From Pyricularia pennisetigena (lineage: Eukaryota > Ascomycota > Sordariomycetes > Magnaporthales > Pyriculariaceae), in the NCBI RefSeq assembly GCF_004337985.1, contig NW_021940919.1, positions 1,523,874 to 1,587,873 on the forward strand: DNA of 64,000 nt. The letters run 5' to 3'. The translations under genes and the position numbers were made by a program. The notes beneath the pieces were generated by a model. The model made no database searches. It was not told where the DNA came from and saw only the letters and a program-made list of their open reading frames with translations. This document shows, one piece after another, positions 55,643-64,000 of the stretch (positions within the stretch are counted from its first letter, which is position 1; each line of letters begins with the position of its first letter).

Positions 55643-55879
55643 GTGGCCTTTAGAGTTGAGTTCTACTGAAGTAGCAGTGCCTCATCAGTGTCGACCCCAC
55701 CGCACGGTTTGCCGTTTGATGGGCAATTCAGGGACACCTACGGTAAGACACACCCACTGATTTTCAGGGATATAATAACACGCATGAGCGCAAGAATTGA
55801 GCTGTTAGAGTTACCTCCAAAGAAAGAGAGACCAAGTCCAGCATTTCACACAAGTGGTCCTTGCTTTTTTCAGGTCTAG

Positions 55880-56280
55880 CGGCAGTAGCAGTCGCAGAAG
55901 TAACATCCCAAAAGATTCCCATCTATAAAAATCTAGTATATACCCAACCATCCCCGTTGACGCCGGACAAGACCCAAGGTAAATACGTTGGTGCATGTCG
56001 CCAGAAAAGCATAAAACCACAAAAGCAAAAAAAGCCAAACTCGAATTACCATACCACGACCCGAATGTTAGATTTCTCCCGCAGAAAAACAGCGGCCAAT
56101 TAGTTCCCTTCAAGCCTAGTATCTCCATCCAACCAAGGTTCAAACTAGGATACTTGACACAACGCAAGACCCGATACAAAAGGGTCTGATGAGCTCTTGT
56201 TTGTAGGGCGTCGGATATTGCCGGGCTAGGTTTCCTCTTCATTGACGTATGTCGCGTTCGGACAAGGTTGCCTACTCTTA
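55880..56280. other. Intergenic region
   Basis: No supported gene; small frames on both strands overlap. Confidence 0.4.
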
Positions 56281-56835
56281 TTAGTCGGATCCCCACCCCC
56301 CTTCACTCCCGTTATCTGAGTTGCCCCCATCAAAGGATTCATCGCCCCCATCAACGGATTCATCGTCCCCCTCCGCCGAATGCTTTCCCGAACGGTGACG
56401 GCCGCGAAACATCTTTTTTGCCTGCTTGAGTGCTGCCGAGCAAGCTTTTTTGGTGCAGCTCTTCCCCTTTTCCTTCACCTTCTGCATGAGCTTTGCGCGC
56501 TTCCCACCCGAATTTGCTCCCGGATTTCCTCCCGGATTTCCTCCCGGATTTCCTCCCGGATATCCTCCCTGGTATCCTCCCGGATTTCCTCCCGGGTATC
56601 CTCCCGGGTATCCTCCCGGGTATCCTCCCGAGTATCCTCCCGGGTATCCTCCCGGGTATCCTCCCGGATATCCTCCCGCACGCCTTTCAATCAATCCCGT
56701 GTTAGATAGGTCCGGGCTTGACTGTTCCGTGGCATATCCGGCAACATCAATCGCTGGTTGTGGAAGTGGAGCGCTCAATACCGTAAGGTTGAAAGTCAGG
56801 AGGGTAGCGAGTTGGAAAAAGCTGAGAAACCGCAT
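56281..56835 (-). CDS. Secreted GGYP-repeat protein with cationic and acidic C-terminal parts
   Basis: A 184-residue single-exon protein. Residues 1-22 are a signal peptide (MRFLSFFQLATLLTFNLTVLSA). A pro-region follows and ends in LIERR, a Kex2-type dibasic site at 51-52. Then come 14 tetrapeptide units of the form GGYP or GGNP (54-109). Next is a strongly basic helical stretch with two cysteines (GKSCTKKACSAALKQAKKMFRGRHR, about 124-148). The last 30 residues are acidic and glycine-rich with a repeated DDES/GDES motif. The block order suggests a processed repeat protein whose cationic part may be neutralised by the acidic tail, as in some antimicrobial precursors; this is inference. I know no family with this exact layout. 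Start at 56835 chosen because the signal peptide begins there. Confidence 0.72.
   Translation of the reverse strand: MRFLSFFQLATLLTFNLTVLSAPLPQPAIDVAGYATEQSSPDLSNTGLIERRAGGYPGGYPGGYPGGYSGGYPGGYPGGYPGGNPGGYQGGYPGGNPGGNPGGNPGANSGGKRAKLMQKVKEKGKSCTKKACSAALKQAKKMFRGRHRSGKHSAEGDDESVDGGDESFDGGNSDNGSEGGWGSD
56509..56676 (-). repeat. 12-bp coding minisatellite (14 units)
   Basis: In-frame 12-base units encode GGYP/GGNP variants within the secreted protein. Units with YP and NP are interspersed, and GGYS, GGYQ and GANS variants occur once each. Changes in unit number would not shift the frame. Confidence 0.9.
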
Positions 56836-58960
56836 TTTGGAGTTAATAAACAAAAATTATAATAAAAGATTTAAAAAGTTGTGGTAATCGGGTAGTAGTT
56901 TGATCAAACGAGTGGGAAAGCAAGAAAGATGCTGATGAAAAAAAAACAAAACCAAATTGATTTCTTTGGGCGAGAACAAGACTTTAAATATTATAAAAAG
57001 AAGTTATATCGAATCAAGTGAACATAGCTTTCTAAGCCTAGATCGGAGTCAATATTCTATTAAAAAAACCCCCCAAGTAGCGAGTCAGTGTAAAATGTAT
57101 TTAAAAGTTTTAAAGTCGGGATCCCCCAATTAAATATGGAGATTCACAAATGCCATGATCGGCGGCTCGTATTTGAGTGTTTTTTTTTTTAAGAAATAAA
57201 AAATAACCATCCTAATCAAGAGTCTACATACTTTAAATAAGCAACGTTAAACGCTATATCCTAGCCACCCATGAACTACGCCACCTTCAAAAAAATGCTA
57301 ACAAAATGATAAAGGTTTAAGAAGGGCGTAGTTATTCCAACACCTGGAAGAATGAATTAACCCTAAATGGATATTTTTACAATGGGTTTCGTTTTGCAGT
57401 ACAACATCACAACAACGGTAATAACGCTAAAAGGTTATTCACAGCCGTTTTCCGGTGCCAAAAACTATATTTAGAAAATAATTTCTGTCTAGATAAAAAC
57501 ACGTAAGATTCAGGTAACCTTAGGTGTATCCGAAAATTACAGGATTATAATGTATAAACGTTTTCCCACGATTTCGGTTAACCAACCCGCCAACCTAATT
57601 ATTTACCTGTGCGCACGTAACAGTCCCGCAACTACGTGGAAATAGAAATTTAAAAACTATTAGTACAAACGGTTAATCGGGAATAGTTTTTTTTTTTTTT
57701 TTTTTTTTTTGACATCAACAACTTTTACACGTTTTAGCTGTAGGGTGGGACGTGTGGTTTCGCAGTTAGGCATTTTGTCCTGTAAAATGAAACGCACCGT
57801 AAAGGTATCCATTCAGTGTTGATTTATTCGTTCCAGGTGCTGAAATAACCACACCCTTTAACAAAGATTTAAATACAAAACCTCTAAGACACAATATTCG
57901 TCGAATGGTAGCACTCCCGGAGATTGCCGGATAATTTTCCGTACGACGTATTGGCGTGAACGTCGGTTTCCTTGGTTACCTTCGCGTTGTACCAGGGTGC
58001 CGCGGACTTTGCCGAAACCTGGTGGCTGGTGAGTGCTTCCCCCGCCTTGTGGCCGGGACCGATGATCCCCCGCGGTTTTCGGTATCGATTGGACCCCCCT
58101 AGTCTAAATGAATTTGGATCCGCAGCCGGGCTGGGGATTGAAGTGAGGGGTTTTTGAGCTAGACTTGGTCTATGAACAAAGGCATCAGCATGAGGGAGTT
58201 GTACAGCGGCATGCAATGAGAAAGAATGGCCGCATCTCCCCTACCTCACTCAGGCATGTAAGCAATATTATGACAAATCGGCTTCACAGCGTATGTGCAG
58301 TATCATCAACAATAATCACTCGCCCATCGACTTCCCCGCACTAGGCTATTCGGGTGCCGGTCAAATCTGACCATCTTACATCAAAGCCTTACCGCGGCGT
58401 GATGCTACAAGCGAATGTAATTTTCTACATCGAGCCTCCCCCCCCGTCGCCAAGTTCGGGGTTAGGCGGGTTTTGAGGAGATTTGGTCCTGCACTATACA
58501 CCTGTAGACAGGGGGACATTAGAGATGCAGGAGGCGATGCAACATTAGATTACCAAGCCGATCCACATGTTACGCAATACTGTGCCCCTTTCCTAATGTA
58601 ATGCTTACTTCGGGTTCGGCGGATTGTTAGGAGAGGAAACTCTGTTGTGCTTGCAAGACACCTAAACCCCACGCGCTAACAACCATACGGGGAAGAAGGT
58701 TGGCTTATTCGACGGGAGGATTCGCTTCAAACTAGCGTGGTTTGGGTGCCAATATAGTAAGCGATGAGCCACCCGGTTTCCCTTGGCATTCTCACCTTGA
58801 TTCTGGATCCCTACGTAGCCAAGCTCACCGGGCTACTTGGCGCGTATCTAGACTAGACGTCATGCTGCTTCATCATTACCTCTCGCACTATTTAAAGAGC
58901 GCAAAGGGCTTCGTTCTGGGTTCTTTTCTGTCCTCGCCCACTCAGGGACTCGACGACCAA
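56836..58960. other. AT-rich region upstream of the secreted repeat protein and of the esterase
   Basis: About 2.1 kb without a supported gene. 56,900-57,900 is AT-rich, with a T tract at 57689-57710, and looks like decayed repeat DNA. From about 57,950 the composition recovers. A string of Cs is at 58439-58445. Confidence 0.45.
58889..58896 (+). promoter_or_regulatory. TATA-like box upstream of the esterase
   Basis: TATTTAAA 65 bases before the ATG at 58961. It supports that ATG rather than a far upstream one. Confidence 0.45.
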
Positions 58961-60676
58961 ATGGTTCTCGGCACAACAACCGTCACTACCAAAATGGCAT
59001 CCTCCCTCTGCAGCGCATCGTCCTTCTCCTCGCTCTCCCTGGTGGGGGCAGAGATCTTGAACGTCATCGCCACGCCGGTTTCGGAGAACAAGACTGTGAT
59101 CTACAACACAATCAGGACGCCGACGGTCCAGATCCAGCTCGACTACTGCAACGTCACCGTCAGCTACACGCACCCGGGGTACGACGACCTCATCAACGTC
59201 GAGACCTGGCTGCCTGGGCCCGAGGCGTGGAACGAGCGCATCTGGGGCACGGGCGGCGGCGGGTTCCGGGCCGGCCGGGACGCGCAGAACAACTACGGGT
59301 CGACCATGCCCATCGCGCTGCGCGACGGGTACGCGACCACGACCACGGACGCGGGCGTCGGAGAGGGCGAGCAGACCACCCTCGGCGACTGGGGCGTCGT
59401 GACGCCCGGCAACCTGGACGTGGTGCGGTACAGCAGCTTCGCCGGGCGGTCGCTCGAGGAGCAGGCGCTGCTGGGCCGGCAGGTGGTGGAGGCCTACTAC
59501 GGGCGCGCGCAGAGGTTCTCGTACTTTGCCGGCTGCTCGCAGGGCGGCAGGCAGGCCATGACGCTGGCGCAAAAGTACCCGACGCTCTACGACGGCATCC
59601 TGGCCAGCGCGCCGGCGCTCTCGCTCAACGGCATCGGCCCGCAGCTCTACTGGCCGTACCAGTTCATGGTCGAGTCGGGCAAGGTGTCGCGGAACTGCGA
59701 GGTCCAGGCCATCACCGAGGCGGCGGTCGAGGCCTGCGACGCGTTCGACGGGGTCGAGGACGGCATCGTGGCCGACTACGAGCGGTGCGCCGCCGAGTTC
59801 GATCCCTTTTCCGTGGTGGGCGAGCCGGTGGACTGCGTCGACGGCGCGAGGACCGTGACGGAGGCCTCGGCCGCCGTGGTCAACGCCACGTGGGACGGGT
59901 TGCGGTCGCCGCAGGGGCGGCGGCTCTGGGCCCCCGTCACTCCCGGTACCGATCTCGTTGGCAACGGCACCAGGCCGCTGATGCCCGGTCTCGATATCGT
60001 GTCGAGCAACTGCTCGAGCGGCACCTGCGTCGGCTTCCCCTACCCGCTGGGGTCGTCCTTTGTCAAGCAGTTCCTCGCACGGGACACGGACTTGGACCTG
60101 AGCAAGTTGACAAAGGCCGAGTTTGACAGGCTCGTCAAGTTTGGAATGCTGGACTTGACCCAATGGCAGGCCAACATCCCCGACCTGACGGATTTCCACC
60201 GTGCAGGCGGGAAGATCATTACTCCGCACGGCACTGTAAGCTCCGCTCCCTTTCTCGTCGTCTTTTTCTTTGCTACATCGCAGGGATCATCTGATCTCAA
60301 ATACTGACACCAACCAACCCAACCCTCTCAACTACAGGCTGACAGTCTCATCCCCATCGGCGGCACGTTGGAATACTACAAGCAGGTCGGGGCCGTCTCG
60401 CCCGACGTGCACGACTTTTACCGCGTCTTTGAGGTCCCCGGTCTGTCGCACTGCTACGGCGGCAAAGCGGGCGTTCCCGTGGAGCTGATGGAGCAGCTCC
60501 GGTCTTGGGTCGAGGACGGTACCAAGCCCGACAGTTCGACGTACGAGGCGCTGACCAAGGACGGGAACGTCGAGGACAGGCTGCTCTGCCCGTATCCCCA
60601 GAAGGCGACGTTTGATAAGGAGTGTGGCGACTCGGCCAAGGCGGCCTGCTGGGCATGCGTTGGGGAGCTGGCTTGA
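58961..60676 (+). CDS. Tannase / feruloyl esterase family protein
   Basis: Two exons, 58961-60235 and 60338-60676, with a 102-base intron (GTAAGC, CAG); 537 residues. The alpha/beta-hydrolase fold is clear: WGTGGGGFRAG oxyanion-side motif, the nucleophile elbow GCSQGGRQAM, a calcium-loop-like DGVEDGIVADYERC segment, acid Asp in HGTADSLIP across the exon junction, and catalytic His in PGLSHCYGG. Cysteines flanking Ser and His (CS-D-HC) fit the family disulfide. The enzymes cut ester bonds of gallic or ferulic acid, helping to open plant walls. Unlike relatives, no convincing signal peptide precedes CSASSF; the N-terminus MVLGTTTVTTKMASSL is not one. An unseen 5' exon or a true loss is possible. 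TATA-like box at 58889. Confidence 0.88.
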
Positions 60677-61678
60677 TGATGTTATGGGGTGCAGTGGGAG
60701 TAAGTGGGAGTGGGGATAATTATTAATATGTCGCTTTTGGAGTATCTTCCTCGCAAAGGTGGTTGGCTACTGTTACGAAAACCACGATAATAATAGTTTA
60801 ATCATGATCTTGTAATCTATAGCCATCATTAGGCCCTAGTCTCTAATTGTCTTGCATGTCCCATAAGCCCACACGTTCACAAAATAAAAGGAGAAAGAGA
60901 GAGAAAAAAAAAAAAAGGCAAGAACCATCTGAACTGTCATCAATCATCATCACAGTAAGACCAAACGACTGGCAAGCTGCAACATCGGATGACCGGGCCA
61001 GAGAACAGAGTAGAGCTGTAAGGTTTATTAGCTAGGTCTGTAACCGTCCGAGCGGGAGCATAGACTTGGGATGAACGTCAAAGATGAACGGGGGGTATGT
61101 TTTCCCTCAAGATTCACGTGGCAAGACCCTATCCGACAGATCCTAATCAAAAAGAAAAAGAAAAAAAAGAAAAAAAAAGAAAAAGGCAGCACACATCCAA
61201 GAGATGAAGCCTCATGGGGTATGCTGAAGTGGGAGAATCATTTTGATATTTCAGCCATAAAAAGTCGTCAACCTAGTAGCTACCTGAACTACGCAACCAC
61301 CCCTCTAAAAAGGCCAACTTTCAGCGACTTGAACATGCAGCATCGGCAACATGCAACACGACGGTGACGTGTGCGTCAAGCGTCAAGTACGCATGGACTC
61401 GATTTGCCTGATGACATTTTTGTTCCTTACTTCCATTCCACCCCGCTTCATGTTTTTGTTGATCCTGCGCACCGACAAAATCCCCTTTTTCTTTCTTCTC
61501 TTTCTCCTTTCTCCTCGACGATGCCCCCAATCCTGATCTTTGCAAACCCTCTTCCCAGCATCACCACGTGGCAGCCCTGTCGAGAGATCCAGAGTTTTGG
61601 TCGACATCTACAATTATTTATTCATTCCAAGATCTTGAAGTTACTTAGTTCAATACGTAGGGGGTAAAATAGGTCATA
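60677..61678. other. Intergenic region between esterase and regulator
   Basis: About 1 kb, with purine-rich tracts (60890-60915, 61150-61185) and pyrimidine-rich ones near 61480-61510. No supported gene; it is the promoter of the regulator. Confidence 0.5.
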
Positions 61679-64000
61679 ATGCTACAGGTTCCCGTCGCCG
61701 ACGTCCCCCATACGTGTGCCGTATGCGGGAAGCAGTACCAGCGCACCAGCCATCTCCGACGCCATGAACTCACACGTCAGTTCTTTTTTTTTTTTCTTTC
61801 TTTTTTTTTTTCTTTCCCAAGCAGCCAACTAGGACTCGAGAGCCTAGGTCACCTCCCCCCCTATTTCTTGACTAACCCGTTGTAATGAGCACATATAGAC
61901 GCCGGAGACGCAGGCTTCCGCTGCCCATTTTGCGACAAGGTGTTTGCTCGACGGTGTGTATACATACCTAGATCTTGGCTATCATACACCAAACATTCGT
62001 ATGAGTTTGCTAATCATAGCATTTCACACCGTGTCTGGCGCGTTGGAACAGAGACGTCTGCCGCAAGCACTCACTCCATTGCCCTCTCAAGGGCGCCAAT
62101 GCCGACCCTCCCCTGGCAAAGCGCGGCCAAAAGCCGAGGGCGTGCGATGCGTGCTTCCGGAGCCGGCTGGCCTGCGACAACGACCTGCCGTGCTCCAGGT
62201 GTCTGGGACGGAGCATCCAGTGCAGCTACGCCCGGCTGAACGCGCCGCCGGCGAGCGACGGGAACGCCATCGCCGCGCAGGCAACCATCCAGCGCTCCGC
62301 CTTCCCGGCAGTCCCGGCCGCGCCGCGCCGAAGGACGGCCTTCCAGATCAAGAGCAGCAGCCCCATCGTGACCATCGAGAACAGCAACGATGCCGCGCAG
62401 CAGCAGCAACAGCACCCGCAGTACCACCAGCTGCCGACGCCGGTGACGCTCGCCAGCCCCAGCCCGACGGCCACGCAGCGCGCAGACGCGCCCAGGGAGC
62501 CCGAAGGCGACGAGAAGATGGCGGCGGCCTCGTTCCTCCTCAGCCTGACCAACCCGCAGTCCGAGTCCATGGTGAAAGCACTGATCCACGAGCCGGGCCG
62601 CGACGAGGCGCCCGACGACACGTCCATGACGGACAGCGGGGTGTGCGGCGCCAACGACGGCATCGACGCCAGCAGCACCCTCATCGCGCCCGACGTCGAC
62701 CTCTCCGACGCCGTCGCCGACGCCGCCCTGCTCACCGGCGCAGGCTTCTTTTCGTGGAGCATGGGCTCGCAGCCCATGGACCTTGGGACAGGCTGCGACT
62801 ACGACTACAACAGCACGCCCGAGGCCGAGTCGCCGTTCGCCGGGAGGGGGGCGTGCTGCTCCATGGCGCAGCAGGCGGCGTGCGCGGCGGTGGTGGCGGC
62901 GTTGGAGGAGACGCGCGGGCGGCTCGTCGGGCGGACCGGGCAGGGAGAAGAACAAGAAGAAGAAGAGGAAGGAGAGGAAGCCTCGTGCGGAAGAGGAGGA
63001 GGAGGAGGAGGAGGAGGAGGAGGAACGGGCGGGGGCGGGGGAGGCAGCGGCTACACGCCCGAGCTGGCGGCCGAGGTGCTGGCGCCGGGCAACGTGCGGG
63101 CGTTTGTGGCGCGGTACTTTCGCAACGCGCACCTCGACTTCCCGCTGCTGCACCGGGCGTCGTTCGCCATCGAGACGGCCGCGCCCGAGCTGCTGCTGGC
63201 CGTCCTGCTGTGCGGGTCGCTGTACATGCCCCCGACCGACAGTGCGCTGTCGGCCCGCAGCCTGTTCCACCTCGCCGAGGAGCTGGCGTTTCGGAGGCTG
63301 GCCGTCGGCCTGGCGGCCGCTGAGAAGGCGGGCGGCGTTGCGCTTCCGCCGCCGCAGCGGCTGTACGAGACGCTGCAGGCCGCCCTGATCGTGCATAGTC
63401 TGCAGAGCACCATGAGGAGCTCGACGGCCCGGAGGCGGAACAGGACCGTCCGGCTGCCTGCTCTAGTTTCTGCCGTTCGCGTGCTCGGGTTGGCCAGGAC
63501 GAGACACTCTGTGCCGGATTTGATGATGATGTCGCCCGAGGCGCGCTGGACCGATTTTGTGCAGGCCGAGACTCGCATCCGGTAAGTCCAGCCTGGTTGG
63601 CATTTTCAAAGACGAGGATTCATCGACTCTGCCCACAATTTTCCCCAACAAAATCAACTGCTATGCTAATTTCTTTTTACCTCATCCAACAAACAGCATT
63701 GCCACCTGGACCCTCTTGGCCGACTGCCAACAGAGCGGAGTGTTTCACTGCCCACAGCTCATGACCACCCTCGAGATGACCGGCGATCTGCCCTGCCTGC
63801 CCGAGATGTGGAACGCCGGGAGTCATTCAGAACTCGACCGCGCCATCTTCGCCTGTGGTAGGGAGAGCCTGGTCAGAGGCGCCTCGATACGCGTGGCTGT
63901 GGAAACCTTGATGGCAGAAAGCTGGGACGGACCCGAAGCATTCCCCGTCAAGCCTGTGACGCTGCAAGACCTACAAGTGTTTGTATTCGGTGAGCTCAGA
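61679..64000 (+). CDS. Transcription factor with C2H2 fingers plus Zn2Cys6 cluster (3' part beyond the window)
   Basis: Exons 61679-61775, 61899-61953, 62052-63581 and 63697-63989; a further GTGAGC donor at 63990 shows the gene continues outside. The first finger (CAVCGKQYQRTSHLRRHELTH) spans exons 1-2. A second C2H2/C2HC finger (CPFCDKVFARRDVCRKHSLHC) spans exons 2-3. Directly after comes a Zn2Cys6 cluster (CDACFRSRLACDNDLPCSRCLGRSIQC) with spacing C-x2-C-x6-C-x5-C-x2-C-x6-C. A Gln/Pro/Ser-rich linker, an acidic and poly-Gly stretch (63000 region), and a fungal transcription factor homology domain (from about LDFPLLHRASFA) follow. Fingers plus cluster in one protein is a known fungal arrangement. 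It lies 1 kb downstream of the esterase on the same strand and may regulate it, which is only inference. Confidence 0.85.

Noticed and set aside
59227..60126. Long second-frame ORFs over the esterase (both strands)
   Set aside because: Shadows of a GC-rich coding region; composition is Arg/Gly/Ala-heavy and without motifs, while the esterase frame has its catalytic residues.
62071..63396. 441-codon minus-strand ORF opposite the regulator
   Set aside because: Antisense shadow of GC-rich coding DNA; the plus strand has clear zinc fingers and splice sites.

Overview
This is fungal DNA. The genes have short GT-AG introns of about 50-110 bases, the promoters are homopolymer-rich, and the products are typical of filamentous ascomycetes (PTH11-like receptor, Zn2Cys6 regulators, sterol C24-methyltransferase, tyrosinase, arylamine N-acetyltransferase). 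The 1858-bp Fot1/pogo-type transposon with 42-bp perfect terminal repeats and a 535-residue transposase matches what is known of Pot2/Pot3 elements. With the PTH11-like protein and several small secreted proteins, this points to Pyricularia (Magnaporthe) oryzae or a close relative. The species is an inference.

The window has two compartments. From 1 to about 24.5 kb it is a transposon island, very AT-rich and layered. An intact Ty3/gypsy chromodomain retrotransposon (2770-8636, minus strand, LTRs identical by eye, 5-bp target duplication) sits inside a mutation-saturated Fot1-like element (1922-9625). A second saturated copy (12881-14577) sits inside another inverted-repeat element (11920-14675). 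A 1.4-1.6 kb repeat of unknown class forms a large inverted pair (14683-16074 and 17234-18827). A pristine Pot2/Pot3-type element (19144-21001) has landed in the 5' end of a small secreted-protein gene that also carries a frameshift. The only intact-looking host gene in the island is a 75-residue secreted protein at 10758-10985.

From 24.5 kb to the end the DNA is mostly gene-bearing. In order: a PTH11-like seven-helix membrane protein; a low-complexity protein; pyruvate dehydrogenase E1 beta; sterol 24-C-methyltransferase; splicing factor SLT11/ECM2; MZM1 (complex III assembly) and zuotin, divergent from one 394-bp promoter; a single-pass membrane protein with a cysteine-rich outer domain; a DHA2-type MFS efflux gene broken by one in-frame TAG; a divergent Zn2Cys6 regulator; an inverted-repeat element; a secreted tyrosinase convergent with an arylamine N-acetyltransferase; a small secreted two-cysteine-type effector candidate; a hypothetical protein; a secreted GGYP-repeat protein; a tannase/feruloyl esterase; and the first 2.3 kb of a regulator carrying both C2H2 fingers and a Zn2Cys6 cluster.

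The core metabolic block (29-37.5 kb) is unrelated housekeeping: mitochondrial acetyl-CoA entry, ergosterol synthesis, splicing, respiratory complex assembly and ribosome-associated chaperoning. The flanks look like accessory, host-interaction DNA. The strongest special observations are the self-priming signature and the -1 frameshift site in the retrotransposon, the transposon-split secreted-protein pseudogene, and the single-codon inactivation of the MFS pump next to its likely regulator. I found no clearly new multi-gene system.
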